Positions 1 through 10,277 of a stretch of DNA of 64,000 nucleotides are shown here, piece after piece. Made by a program: the position numbers and the translations under genes. The stretch's first letter is position 1; each line of letters starts with the position of its first letter. The DNA is from Trypanosoma brucei gambiense DAL972 (Eukaryota > Euglenozoa > Kinetoplastea > Trypanosomatida > Trypanosomatidae). A model generated the notes under the pieces. It was not told the DNA's origin. It saw only the letters and a program-made list of their open reading frames with translations, and searched no databases. Location: NCBI RefSeq assembly GCF_000210295.1, contig NC_026741.1, positions 1 to 64,000 on the forward strand, in the 5' to 3' direction.

Positions 1-792
1 TGGAGCAGCGCGGCTGCGAGCTGCGCGCGAGCCACCATAACCGACCTGGCGCCGACAATAACACGCTCGGGACATAAAGCAACCGGGAGAACGGAACCGA
101 TCAAGACCCTACAAATTTACGCGACCCCAGGCGATGTCGGCGACTGCAACCCAAACCACGACAAAGCGACAGAGGACGAAAAGCCGGCAGAATACGCCGC
201 AAAATCTATCTGTAACGCCCTGCAGACACAACCAGCGGCTGGCAAGCAACTAACATTAAGCGGGGAGGCCCTAGCAGCAGAAACACTGGTTGTCGAAGCC
301 GCCGGCAGCTGCCTTCCCGGGTACAGAGGGAAGAAAAAGCTTTCAGACAGCGACCGCCAAACCCTAACTAAATTTTTAAAAGACGCATATGGAAAAGACA
401 GCGACGCCTTTAACGCAAAATTCACTACTCTAAAACCAGACCACAAGGTTAAAATTCATAAAGGAGGAGAGGTGCAAGCTGTGGATATTGTGGACGCCAA
501 CACAGACGACGAGGCACTAAATGCAATAAGCATAATACTAGCCGATCGCGCGGTGCAGATAGCAGCGAAAAAACAAAAAACAGCAGTAGATTCCAAGAAA
601 TCAGAAAAATGCAAGGAAGATACAGAAGAAAGTAAATGTACAGAGGATGCAGATTGCGAACACAAAGGCGGAAAGTGCAAACTGAAAGAAGGGGTGAAAT
701 CAGAAAATGATGAAAAAACTACAAACACCACAGGAATCAATTCTCTTGTTATAAGATCTCCCCTTTTTCTTGCATTTTTGATTATAGCATAA
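1..792 (+). CDS. VSG: Variant surface glycoprotein, 3' part (5' end outside window)
   Basis: Frame 1 is open from the first base to TAA at 790-792 (263 codons). VSGs form the dense GPI-anchored coat of bloodstream trypanosomes and are exchanged for antigenic variation. The N-terminal-domain part has the look of an A-type VSG, with a Cys-Leu-Pro-Gly segment followed by a helix containing DAYGKDSDAF. It is followed by a short C-terminal domain with four cysteines (codons about 203-223) and a GPI-addition tail of small/polar residues (NTTG) then a hydrophobic stretch ending in LAFLIIA. No stop or frameshift is visible in this part, unlike the other four VSGs in the window. Whether the gene is intact depends on sequence to the left. 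A 3' UTR block and a 70-bp tract follow directly. Confidence 0.9.
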   Translation, partial: WSSAAASCARATITDLAPTITRSGHKATGRTEPIKTLQIYATPGDVGDCNPNHDKATEDEKPAEYAAKSICNALQTQPAAGKQLTLSGEALAAETLVVEAAGSCLPGYRGKKKLSDSDRQTLTKFLKDAYGKDSDAFNAKFTTLKPDHKVKIHKGGEVQAVDIVDANTDDEALNAISIILADRAVQIAAKKQKTAVDSKKSEKCKEDTEESKCTEDADCEHKGGKCKLKEGVKSENDEKTTNTTGINSLVIRSPLFLAFLIIA

Positions 793-877
793 AACTTTTA
801 AAATCCTTTTTTGTTAAATTTTAAAAATGTTATGAAATTCTCTATTTTTAGAGAGTTTGCTAAAATTGATAAAATTT

Positions 878-893
878 AATATACTCTAATGCT
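878..893 (+). promoter_or_regulatory. Degenerate VSG 3' UTR 16-mer
   Basis: VSG mRNAs carry a near-invariant 16-mer (TGATATATTTTAACAC) about 80-100 bases after the stop codon, needed for mRNA stability and its m6A mark. Here the block at this place matches about 11 of 16 positions. The stretch 793-1040 otherwise holds only A+T-rich 3' flank. A silent donor can lose the motif without effect, because the conversion tract can end upstream of it. Confidence 0.55.
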
Positions 894-1040
894 TTGTAGT
901 AAAAATATGAAAACAGATGACAAAATTCAAAGTTTTAGAAAGAAGCGTATTACCATAACATACAGGTATAACGTAGTGAAGTAGTAAAGTATGGAAATGA
1001 GTAATATTTTTATTTTCTTTATATATTTTATGTATATCAG

Positions 1041-1715
1041 TTAGGGTTATAACAGTAATAGTAAGGATAGTAATAGTAATATAGTAGTGTGTTGTGAGTG
1101 TGTATATACGAATATTATAATAAGAGCAGTAATAATAATAATAATGATAATAATAATGATAATAATAATGATAATAATAATGATAATAATAGGAGTGTGT
1201 TGTGAGAGGGTATATACGCATATTATAATAAGATCAGTAATAATAATAATAGTAATAATAATGATAATAGGAGAGTGTTGTGAGTGTGTATATACGAATA
1301 TTATAATAAGAGCAGTAATAATAATAATAATAGTAATAATAATGATAATAATAGGAGAGTGTTGTGAGTGTGTGTATATACGAATACTATATTAAGAACA
1401 GTAATGATGATAATGATAATAATAATAATAGAAGAGTGTTGTGAGTGTGTATGTACGAATATTATATTAAGAACAGTAATGATGATAATGATAATAATAA
1501 TAATAGAAGAGTGTTGTGAGTGTGTATGTACGAATATTATATTAAGAACAGTAATGATGATAATGATAATAATAATAGGAGAGTGTTGTGAGTGTGTACA
1601 TACGAATATTGTAATAACAGCAGTAATGATAATAATAATAGTAATAATAATGATAATAATAGGAGAGTGTTGTGAGTGTGTGTATACAAATATTGTAATA
1701 ATAGTGGTGTTCAGC
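1041..1715 (+). repeat. 70-bp repeat tract, about 8 units
   Basis: Eight copies of a unit with the core GTTGTGAGTGTGTATATACG, then AATATTATAATAAGAGCAGTAAT and a run of ATA/ATG triplets (units near 1089, 1196, 1271, 1357, 1436, 1513, 1583 and 1667). Unit length varies from about 70 to 107 because the triplet run expands and contracts. This is the 70-bp repeat that marks the upstream edge of VSG cassettes and supplies 5' homology for gene conversion. The tract starts with TTAGGGTTAT, a telomere-like word that also begins the next tract. Long open frames on both strands here are products of the triplet repeats. Confidence 0.95.
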
Positions 1716-4301
1716 AGCGAAAAGTCAAAAAACAGTAGAATTTTAAAAAATACTGTTACGAAAGAGAGAAAATGAGAGTAAGTGAGTGAGAAGAAATGGG
1801 AGAAGATGAGGAACATTATGTTAAGGTAAATGCAGAAAAAAGGGAGAAAAGAAGAGTAACGAAGATTGGAGATGTGAAGTTTCATACACAGCAGTACATA
1901 AGGAAATAATCATATGAAGATGATGGAAGGGCTGATAAGGGGGACACGGATCACGAGGTGTAGAACAAATGTTCTCGCGACGTTACATGAAGTAGCAGAG
2001 ACGGAGAATGAAGAAGAAAAATAATACATTATTTTGCAGAGAAACCGGAGAGATTGATTCAGGGTATCTCACAGAAATGGATGGATTCCACTTTTGATAT
2101 GATTGTGGTGATTGTGGTTTTCAATCTGCAGAACAGCACTGATGTCCAACTCTAACGAAGACAAAACAGTAGAAGGAAAAGGAAGGCACTTAGTAATTAT
2201 GAGGTTTTTCCACAATTTATCCTCACGACAAATAATGTAATAATTTTAATATTTGGGAAGAGGGATATAAAATTATCTGGATAAAAATTTTTTAAAAGGA
2301 CTACTGATTGATTACTGTCAAGGGGAAATGAAGAACCAAATCAGTAAAAATGCTTAAATAAAATATATATGAAACGATAGAGGAGCTTTGTATGAACTAC
2401 AAGATGTTGCAAAAGACACCCCACCACTTCTCTATTGGTGCTTGAACCAAACTCTAACACCGTTAAAAACACGACTAGTTTACATAAGAATACATATTTA
2501 CGTGAACATGATGGTATTTATAAAGAAAATGCAATAAAAGAGAGTAAATTTAGGACACTAATTGCGATTCAAGAGACGAAAACACATGATATGCAAGAGG
2601 ATAACGCTATGACCCACTTACGGTCACGTTCACAGGTAAAGTGTTGACGTTCTGTTTTCATTGAAGGTTCATTCACGTAGCGTGTTTTTGCCTGCAATAG
2701 AAGCCTACAGCTACCATAAATTTAAATTTTTTTGAAGCAGATATAAAATTCTACGGTATGTAATCATTGTGTAAATTCTTCAGGATAAATTGGGTCTGAA
2801 CGTTTTTCATTAATTCCATGGGTTTTTATGGTAAAATGGTCATTTTCACAAGTTTAACATGTAAGAAACTACATCGTTTAAAGCTTTGATTCAATACTTT
2901 TATTAGTGAAAGTATTCAGTTATATATATTTAAAGAACACATTGGACTTTAGCGGGGCGATCATGATTATTCCTGGAAAGTCACGGCAGCCCTTAGCGCC
3001 CACTGGTGCCTATACTTTATTTAGAACTCTTTGAAGAATGCATTGTTTACACCCAAGACTCTATAATGACTGTACAGCGACCTCAGATAGAAAATTAAAC
3101 TGTTGAAGGCCGTACAAATCGTGTAAAAGGATAATTATGGGGAGAATTAATGGCAGACGTGAAGCAGTGGAAGCTCAAGAAACTGATGATCGCACTACTC
3201 TTTGCAGAAATGCCAAAAAAGCGTCAAATTTTTAAAAAGTAACAAAAGGAGAAAGGATGCATAAAAACAAAAAACGTCAATAAATCCTTTAATTTTTCGC
3301 AACCAAGAGTAAAAACAGTAAGATTCAGTGTATGATACATTCAATAAAATTGGAAAATTTATTGGAGAAAAGTAAGCATTTCTATTTTTCTAGAGTAAAG
3401 CATGCAAGTGTCTGAAAATGCACGTTCAACAGATTACAACCGACGTAACTTACAATAACTCAACTGTATTTAAGCTATCAGGCAAATATAACGAAGAAGA
3501 AACCATTTCTCATGATGATTAGAGCACAATCGTACTTTCCCGTATCTTCAAATTCCAAAAGAAAGCAATAAATACAGACAACCCTCGCAGGGAAATAGTG
3601 TAAAAAGAGGGAGTATCTAGTAAAAATAGGAGAAACAACAACTCCATAATGCTTAGAATGTCGATTTGTAAAGAAACGAACAGACAACATAGGATATAAA
3701 GCCGAATCGACTGTGCGAGCAGGGGAGACAATTGTAAATGAGCATAATATGCGACGCTGGAAAACACCATATAGACTAAAAAAAAACATTTATTACAGAA
3801 ATGGTTTAATCCGAGAGTAGAATTGGTAGCTACTGTATTTTTTAATTTGATGGTAGATTAATTTTTTAAACGCTAAGTTGGTGAGTAACAAATTCGTATA
3901 CTGTTGTGGTTTTTTGATTTAGGTATAGCATAGAGAAGATGGAAAAAATATTTTAAAAGGTGAAAGGCATTGGTGAGTTGGAGTATTGTAAATAAATAAA
4001 TATATAAATATATATTTAATTTTTATGGCAAATGCAGAAACAAAGCAAATAAGGGACTAAAGACTTGGAACAACAAGCAGCACTAACACACCACCTAACA
4101 TAAAAAACTAGTCACAATGATTATAACGAAATTTTTCAAGCAAATCCAATAAACTTAAAAGAAATTTTTTCCTTTTAATTTCGACGCAGCCGAAACGCCG
4201 ACACAGCTACTGGAAGAACTTAACATTAGAAACAAAAACAGCAGCCGCAGCTATTTCCTCAAGAAAAAGCCTTTTCCGGACACTATAATTGCCAAGCAAA
4301 A
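1716..4301. other. Cotransposed region without a recognised gene
   Basis: 2.6 kb of A+T-rich DNA between the 70-bp tract and the next VSG start. Only short open frames occur (for example 2435-2647 + and 3478-3789 -), none with a recognisable domain or codon pattern. Cotransposed regions are often nearer 1.5 kb, so this one is long. I see no RNA gene or retroelement end in it. Confidence 0.6.
4166..4190 (+). promoter_or_regulatory. Likely spliced-leader acceptor of the 4.3-kb VSG
   Basis: A T-rich run (ATTTTTTCCTTTTAATTTCGACGCAG) ends in CAG at about 4188-4190, 112 bases before the ATG at 4302. Trypanosome genes have no own promoters but need such a polypyrimidine tract plus AG for trans-splicing of the spliced leader. 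Position is inferred. Confidence 0.4.
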
Positions 4302-5725
4302 ATGCGGCACGCATCAAGGGTATGTTCGCTAGGCCTTTTTGTCTTAGCTTTGGTGACGAGTAGCTCGCCGGCTGAAGCAGCATACGACGCGTGCACAACA
4401 CCGTGTAAATGTAGCAAACGACTCGCCAAAGCATCGACATTCTATGTCCAAAAGTTTGAAACCAGCGTCCACAACCTTGTAAAGATGCAGAGATACTTCA
4501 CAAGACTGCTCATAGCGGCGACAGCAGGCAACGTAGCAACTGCACAAACCGCTCTACCGACTCTGGCTGCCGCGGGAAAAGTGATTCAAGAATGCCAGGA
4601 AACTGTCACCGACCAGATAGATGCTCTGAAAACAGGTCTACCAACATTAGCCAACGCCTCTTCCAACCTTGCGGCGCTAGCAAGGCGCGGGAGCACAACA
4701 ACTACACTCAAAATAACAGCGCAGAACACAGCTGGCTACTTCCGAGACACCTCCTTCGCGGACCCACCAATAGCTATCAAATCCGACGACAGCTGCGGAC
4801 ACGAAAAGGAAGACGACGAAACAAACTTTGACGACACCCAGGACGAAAACAAAAATGAAATACTACAACCGAGAGAATACCACACAATAACTGTAACATG
4901 CGACAGCGACGGTCGAACAACTGCCACAGTGCGCCGCCGACGGCAGGCACGGGGTTTCTGCAATTTGATCTGACAAGTAAGACAGAACAAGACACCAGCA
5001 AAACACCAAGCAGGTGGGGATCTGCAGGCGCCGACAAAGACGTCATAATACAAGGCGAAGTAAATATAACTCAAGGGACCAAAATGGCCCAAGAAGCTCT
5101 GAAGGACCTCAAAGCCGCGGCAGCAAACACGTCTTGCGACCGGCAGCTGACTGAGTACGCAACAGTTTCCACGTCGCCTTTGTTCAAACGACAGGCGATC
5201 CGCAGTTTGCTTAACAAACCGAACAACGAACAGGATTCCACAAACCCCCCAGACAAGCTAACCGCTCCAATAACGGCGGCTTACGGGGAAGGCGGAAAGG
5301 AGTACAAAACAAAATTGTGGGAAGCCATAGAAACCCTTAAACCACCGATAACAAAGAACAAAGAGCGAGCCGAGCTGGACATTAAAGAAAACACACCTCT
5401 TGAACAGCTCACTGAAGCCCCGGCATGGCAGATGGACGAAGCTAACTCGAAGGCATCACAAACAACTAAAAATAACAAAAATGCAAACGACTCAAGCAAG
5501 TCAAATGCAGCAGACAAAACAGAAGACAAGAAAGACGGAGTTAATAAAGCAACAACTGAATGCGTAGCCACTGAAGAGAAATATTGTGACAAAACAAAGT
5601 GTGATTGGGACGCAGAGAAAAAACAGTGCAAAGTTAAGGAGGGAGCGGTTGTTATTCCTGCTGTAATTAAAGTCCCTTTTTTGTTTCTACAATTATTTAT
5701 AGAGGATTTTCGCTCAAATTTATGA
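4302..5725 (+). pseudogene. VSG: VSG pseudogene (A-type N-domain, frameshifted)
   Basis: ATG at 4302 starts a signal peptide (hydrophobic core LGLFVLALV, cleavage near PAEA) and an A-type N-terminal domain beginning with closely spaced cysteines (CTTPCKCS). Frame 3 runs to a stop at 4971-4973. VSG-like sequence continues in frame 2 to 5723-5725, so there is a frameshift at about 4,930-4,975. The C-terminal domain (from about 5,560) has four cysteines (ECVATEEKYC, CDWD, QCKV). The GPI signal is also damaged: the hydrophobic tail runs on into what aligns with 3' UTR in the other copies and ends in the polar DFRSNL. It can serve as a donor of segments for mosaic VSGs but should not make a working coat protein by itself. 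Confidence 0.88.
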
Positions 5726-5776
5726 ACTTTATAAAATTTATGAAATTGTGCTATTTTGAGACAATTTTCTAATATT

Positions 5777-5792
5777 AGTCATATTTTAACAC
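5777..5792 (+). promoter_or_regulatory. VSG 3' UTR 16-mer
   Basis: ATATTTTAACAC at 5781-5792 matches the last 12 bases of the conserved VSG 16-mer exactly; only the first bases differ. It is the best-preserved 3' half of the motif in the window and marks the 3' homology end of this cassette. Confidence 0.7.
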
Positions 5793-5948
5793 TTTCGTAA
5801 AACATTTGAAAAATTTGTAAAATAAGAAAAATTAAAATCATTATATTTTGAATAATAGTGCCTATGAATGCAAAGTGGTGGTGTTAGAGGGTTTGAAAAT
5901 TTAGTAATATTCTAATTTTGTCTATCTTCTTATTTTTAGTAACATTAG

Positions 5949-6115
5949 TTAGGGTTATAATTGTCAAAATAGTAATAATAATAGGAGAGTGTTGTGAGTG
6001 TGAGTATATGCGAATATAATAATAAGAGCAGCAATAATAACAAAAATAATAATAACGATAATGATAGGAGGATGTTGCGAGTGTGTATATACGCGTATTA
6101 TAATAGGAGTTGTAA
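5949..6115 (+). repeat. 70-bp repeat tract, 2 units
   Basis: Begins with TTAGGGTTATAATTG and contains two 70-bp units (GTTGTGAGTGTG near 5991 and GTTGCGAGTGTG near 6074), each followed by a TATAAT/AATAAG segment and ATA/ACA triplets. It is much shorter than the first tract and more degenerate. It starts 223 bases after the preceding VSG stop. Confidence 0.9.
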
Positions 6116-7576
6116 TGAAAACGTGTACAAATTAAATATATATGTATTTAAGAAAATGGAAAGCGTTTAATTAGAATAATTGTGTGTATTATGGATTTTA
6201 AGAGATCGAAAGGAATATGATTAAATTAAATGGAGAAAGACAAAGGAAGAGAAATAGTGTATGGAAGTTGTGACTCTTCAAGCACTAGCATTATTATTAA
6301 CGCCATCATGCAAGAGGAGGTGTTGGATGAGACAATAAAGAAGAGGCAGTGTCGACTGTACAACAACAATGATGCCCTTACAACTAATATCGAGAAGCAT
6401 TGCAAGTGGAAGTCGACTAAAAGCATCTTTTCCAATATGCTCTGGGGAAGTTATTGAGAAATGGATTAATTTCGATCGAGACACCATCATGGATATTCTT
6501 TTACGTAAAGTGATAATGTAAGCTTATAGTTGACGTAAAATAGTCGAACTTTCGTGTTTTACTAGGATTGGCGACCCCTGTGTAGCCACAATAAAAACAT
6601 AATATATAACGACAGCACAAAACCTTGTAACAGCATATGAAACTAGCAGAAAGTTCACAAAAAATCAACAGTAAAGGAAAAATAGCACGGGAGAAGTAAA
6701 TAGAAGTCTGAATCAAGAGTTATATTGCATAACAATATGGTAAAGAAACAGTTATTTTTATAACTTATGAGCTCAGACAAACTGGTAAAGCTATTAAATA
6801 TAATGAACTTTTTTTAATTGTTTTCTGTGTTGAATAGTGTAAAAATTAAGAAATAAAACTTATATGGAAAACTTATTGGGTTATAAGAAAGATGGTTTAT
6901 ATGAATGCAACTAATTCAATCTTAGAGGGTATAGAAAAGTAGGAAGAATCTATGTCCCCTAAGAATTTCACTCTCACATAGCTTACTACACTGTTAAGTT
7001 TGAAAAAAAAAGAAATAAGTTGCAGACGAGCATATAATCAAATATTTCAAATGGAAACGACACTGGCGTTTAAATCCCAAATTGAAGGCATACCTATGAA
7101 CAAACAACCAACAATCTTTTCTCAATACTCAAAATCCCCATGAGTAAAACGGCGATTGAAACACGAAGAATATGAAGCTGAGTTAGGCACGCAAACAGAA
7201 GTCCGAGCGAACAAAGAACTTATGATTATCCGCAGGCAAGCACCAAAAAGAATAAAAATGAAACTTCGTGTCACGCATAAATGGCCATATGCTACCATAA
7301 AGATGGTTGTTACACTACATTTTAAACTAAAGGTAATTGTTAGTGTCAATCACTAACTTTCACTTGATAGTCCAGAGGATAGAAATTAAATTTTATACTT
7401 TAAAAAATATTCAGAATTCTATGAACAGGCATAAATTTTTTTCAACTCTAAAGAATCTGGGCGGGTGAAACCAAAGAGAAAGAGAAAGTGAGTGAATGAG
7501 AAAGCTAAGAAGCAGTCCTACGTCAACAAAAATTACTTTCAAGATACGACCGAGTAGTTAGCGGCTTCTTTCGAAT
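6116..7576. other. Cotransposed region without a recognised gene
   Basis: About 1.5 kb, a usual length for the region between 70-bp repeats and a VSG. Open frames at 6226-6457 and 7122-7356 lie on both strands over the same bases and show no domain, so I regard them as chance. Nothing else seen. Confidence 0.6.
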
Positions 7577-7594
7577 GCTGTTTTCTTTTTACAG
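7577..7594 (+). promoter_or_regulatory. Spliced-leader acceptor of the 7.6-kb VSG
   Basis: GCTGTTTTCTTTTTACAG is a textbook polypyrimidine tract ending in CAG, 44 bases before the ATG at 7639. Its good state contrasts with the broken coding region downstream. Confidence 0.6.
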
Positions 7595-7638
7595 AGAATA
7601 CACAAGGTGTTAAGAAGTGAAACGCAGCAGCAAGCAAG

Positions 7639-9271
7639 ATGAAAACGCCGTGGCAACTCTTGCTCGTAGCAGCCAGTTGCTTATATCGAGCCGACGGCGC
7701 AGAGACGGACGGTAAAAACATACCAGACATGAACGCCGTATGTGATCTAATAAGACTGGCTCACGCGGACGTTTCAAAATTACCACAACTAGTTTCTACA
7801 GCAGAGCTAACTGATGAGTTGCGGGCCATAAATATTTCGGCGGCCGACCCAGAATGGACTCAACAATTTCCAACAAGCAAGGAAACGGAAGACAAAGAGG
7901 CGAAGCCCTGTGGTAACGCGACACCAGCAGACAAATGTAAAACAGCCTGGCTGCAATGGCAAGCTGACTCAATAAAAGCCAGCGAAGAGGGGTACTAAAT
8001 AGCAAAAAACAAGCCAACTGCCGAGAAGCTTTTAACTGGAGCCGGTGTAGCAACAGCCATAGCAATAACAGGAATAACGGAGGAAGCGCTGGAGGAAATA
8101 AGGATCTTTGACTCGGAAAGCAAACCTCAGCTTGACCAGCTGGCAACCAAAGTAAAAGCCGAACTAGCGCAGGCTGCCTACGGCGAAGACACAATAAACT
8201 CTAACGAGGCGCAACGGTGCGACATCTCACCAACCACAAATAAACAAACTACGTGTAAACTACCAGCGGTCGGAGCAGCTCTATGCGTTACGGCAGCATG
8301 TATTTGTACCAAAGGCGGCACAAACAGCCAGGACATGTGCGGACGGCAAAGCACGGGGACGCAAGCGCTCTGGAACAGCGGAAAACTAAGTACAGCATAC
8401 CAACCGATCGGACAAGCCTGTCTGAAAAAAGCACCAGAGCCAATAACAGTAGAAGCTATAGCCAGCGCACTGGCCCATTTCAAAGCGAGGCTGCATTTCG
8501 TAGAAAGCGGTGGAACATCAATGCTTGCTCTCGGTACAATAACCAGCGCAAATAGCTGCGCGGTAAAGGCGAGCGAAGCATGCGCTGACTTTACACTAGA
8601 CTCAAATCACAAATCAGACACACAACACACAGAGAACAAGTGGCGCAAACGCCTGGAAATAACAATGGAACTCTTAACAAAGGGAAAAGAAGCCGCCATG
8701 AGCCAAGACAACCTAGTGACCAACCTCAAGGCCAAAAAAACGAGAGTCCTTCTTATTCTAAAGCAACTCAAAGATGCTCGGCTGCCAGTGCTGACGGCAG
8801 CAGCAGAAAACAAAGCAGACAACAAGGGACCCGAAACAGCGGCCGATAAAGAACAACAAGAATCCGAAAAAAGACTGCAATGCCAAAGAAAAACAAACAG
8901 ATTGCAAACCACCATGCACATGGAATGGCGAAGAAAAAGATGAGAAGAAAAAGTGCACATTGAGTGAGGATGCCAAAAAGGAAGTACAACAGGCAGCAGA
9001 AAAAGCAAACCAAGAAGCTGGAAGGAAAGATGACAAAACCGAGGAGAAGTGTGCAAAACACGGAACCAATAAGGAGACTTTCCTAGCTGACAAGACAGGA
9101 GACAAACAAAATTGTGCATTTAGGAAGGGTAAAGAGGGTGAAGATGACAAAGAAACTGAAAAGTGCCGAAATGGCAGCACTCTCGTCAATAAGCAATTGG
9201 CTCTGAGTATGGATGCTGTTTTTTGTGAGTTTGATAGTATTCTGAATACTGACCAATTTAAATATTTTTGA
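7639..9271 (+). pseudogene. VSG: VSG pseudogene (B-like N-domain, stop and frameshifts)
   Basis: ATG at 7639 begins a signal peptide (WQLLLVAASCLYRADGAE). Frame 1 is interrupted by TAA at 7996-7998, then continues open as a VSG N-terminal domain with the paired-cysteine segment CVTAACIC near 8,285-8,310. From about 8,870 the C-terminal domain (CNAKEKQTDC, then cysteines through about 9,170) is in frame 2, so one frameshift lies near 8,840-8,876. A second indel in a T run near 9,220 moves the GPI signal out of frame: LALSMDA is followed by CEFDSI, whereas a phase change restores a hydrophobic tail like that at 20.5 kb. The natural stop was probably near 9,233. At least three lesions make this a donor fragment only. 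Confidence 0.9.
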
Positions 9272-9333
9272 TCAATTTTATAAAATTTATGAAATTTTAT
9301 ATTTTTGAGAGAATTGCTAAATTTTCCATTATT

Positions 9334-9349
9334 TAATATACATTAAAAC
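9334..9349 (+). promoter_or_regulatory. Degenerate VSG 3' UTR 16-mer
   Basis: TAATATACATTAAAAC lies about 100 bases after the expected VSG stop and matches the conserved 16-mer at roughly 11 positions, at the same relative place as in the other cassettes. Confidence 0.5.
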
Positions 9350-9488
9350 TTTGGTTAAAACTATTAAAATCAGTTAAAGTTCCAACAATTAGGTGTGATA
9401 TTGGATTTTTTGTGTTAAGTACGATGGTGATAAGGTATGAAAAATGAGTTCAATTCTAGTTTTGTTTATTCTGCTTGCTTTATGTATA

Positions 9489-9775
9489 TTAGGTTGGTTT
9501 GTAATAGTAATATTAATAGTAAAATTAACGATAATAGTAGGAGTGTGTTATGAGTGTACATATACTAATATTATAATAGGAGTGGTAATAATAATAATGA
9601 TAATGATAATAATATATAATAGGAGTGTGTTCTGGGTGTGCATATACTAATATTGGTAAGAAGAATAGTAATAATAATAATGATAATAATGATAATGATA
9701 GAAGATTGTTGTGAGTGTGTATATGCTAATAGTATAGTAAGAACAGTAATGATAATAATGATGATGATAATGATT
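9489..9775 (+). repeat. 70-bp repeat tract, 3 divergent units
   Basis: Three units recognised by GTGTGTTATGAGTGTACATATAC (near 9542), GTGTGTTCTGGGTGTGCATATAC (near 9621) and ATTGTTGTGAGTGTGTATATGC (near 9704), separated by ATA/ATG triplets. The left edge, TTAGGTTGGTTTG, is a decayed form of the TTAGGGTTA edge of the first two tracts. The last triplet run ends near 9,775. Confidence 0.85.
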
Positions 9776-10277
9776 AAAAAATTGAAGTATTAGAAGTTTA
9801 TAACTTTATTAATATAAGAATATAATGAAAAAATAAGCGCAAAAAAAATAAACTCACATACAACATTAAAAAGGACGACTGATTACTATATTTGAAAAGG
9901 AAGAAAAATAATACTAAACGACACAGAAAGAGATAGACAGAGCGAGAATGATATGAATTATGCGCAATGTCACACACAAACATGGCGGTTGGAATCATCG
10001 TACACTGGATGATGAAGGATCTTGGGGACAATTAAGGAAGGGTAGTGCATTTCGAGTGTCAAATAAAGTCTTTACCTAATTTCTAGTAGTAAAGCGCATA
10101 AAAAATCATATATGTTGATGTTTTTCATTTATATACAAAGTGGAGCGTTTTGTAATTGAAAAAGGAAACTTGTTGAAGATCAAAATTTAGATTGTGGCAT
10201 AATCTCCTATCCTAACATCTTTATAATCTCAAAATTCTTCTCTTACAATCCTTCCAAATTTTAATTGTAAATCAGTA
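9776..10277. other. A+T-rich spacer
   Basis: 500 bases between the 70-bp tract and the ESAG3-like remnant. An antisense frame at 9798-10031 has no domain. I see no gene. Confidence 0.6.

Noticed and set aside
1041..1715. Regular repeats with a constant core, considered as a CRISPR-like array
   Set aside because: The spacing runs are simple triplet repeats, not unique spacers, and the organism is a eukaryote; the pattern is the VSG 70-bp repeat.
886..1885. Long minus- and plus-strand frames (Ile/Tyr/Met-rich) over the first 70-bp tract
   Set aside because: They are translations of ATA/ATG/TAA-type triplet repeats, open on both strands, with no composition expected of protein.
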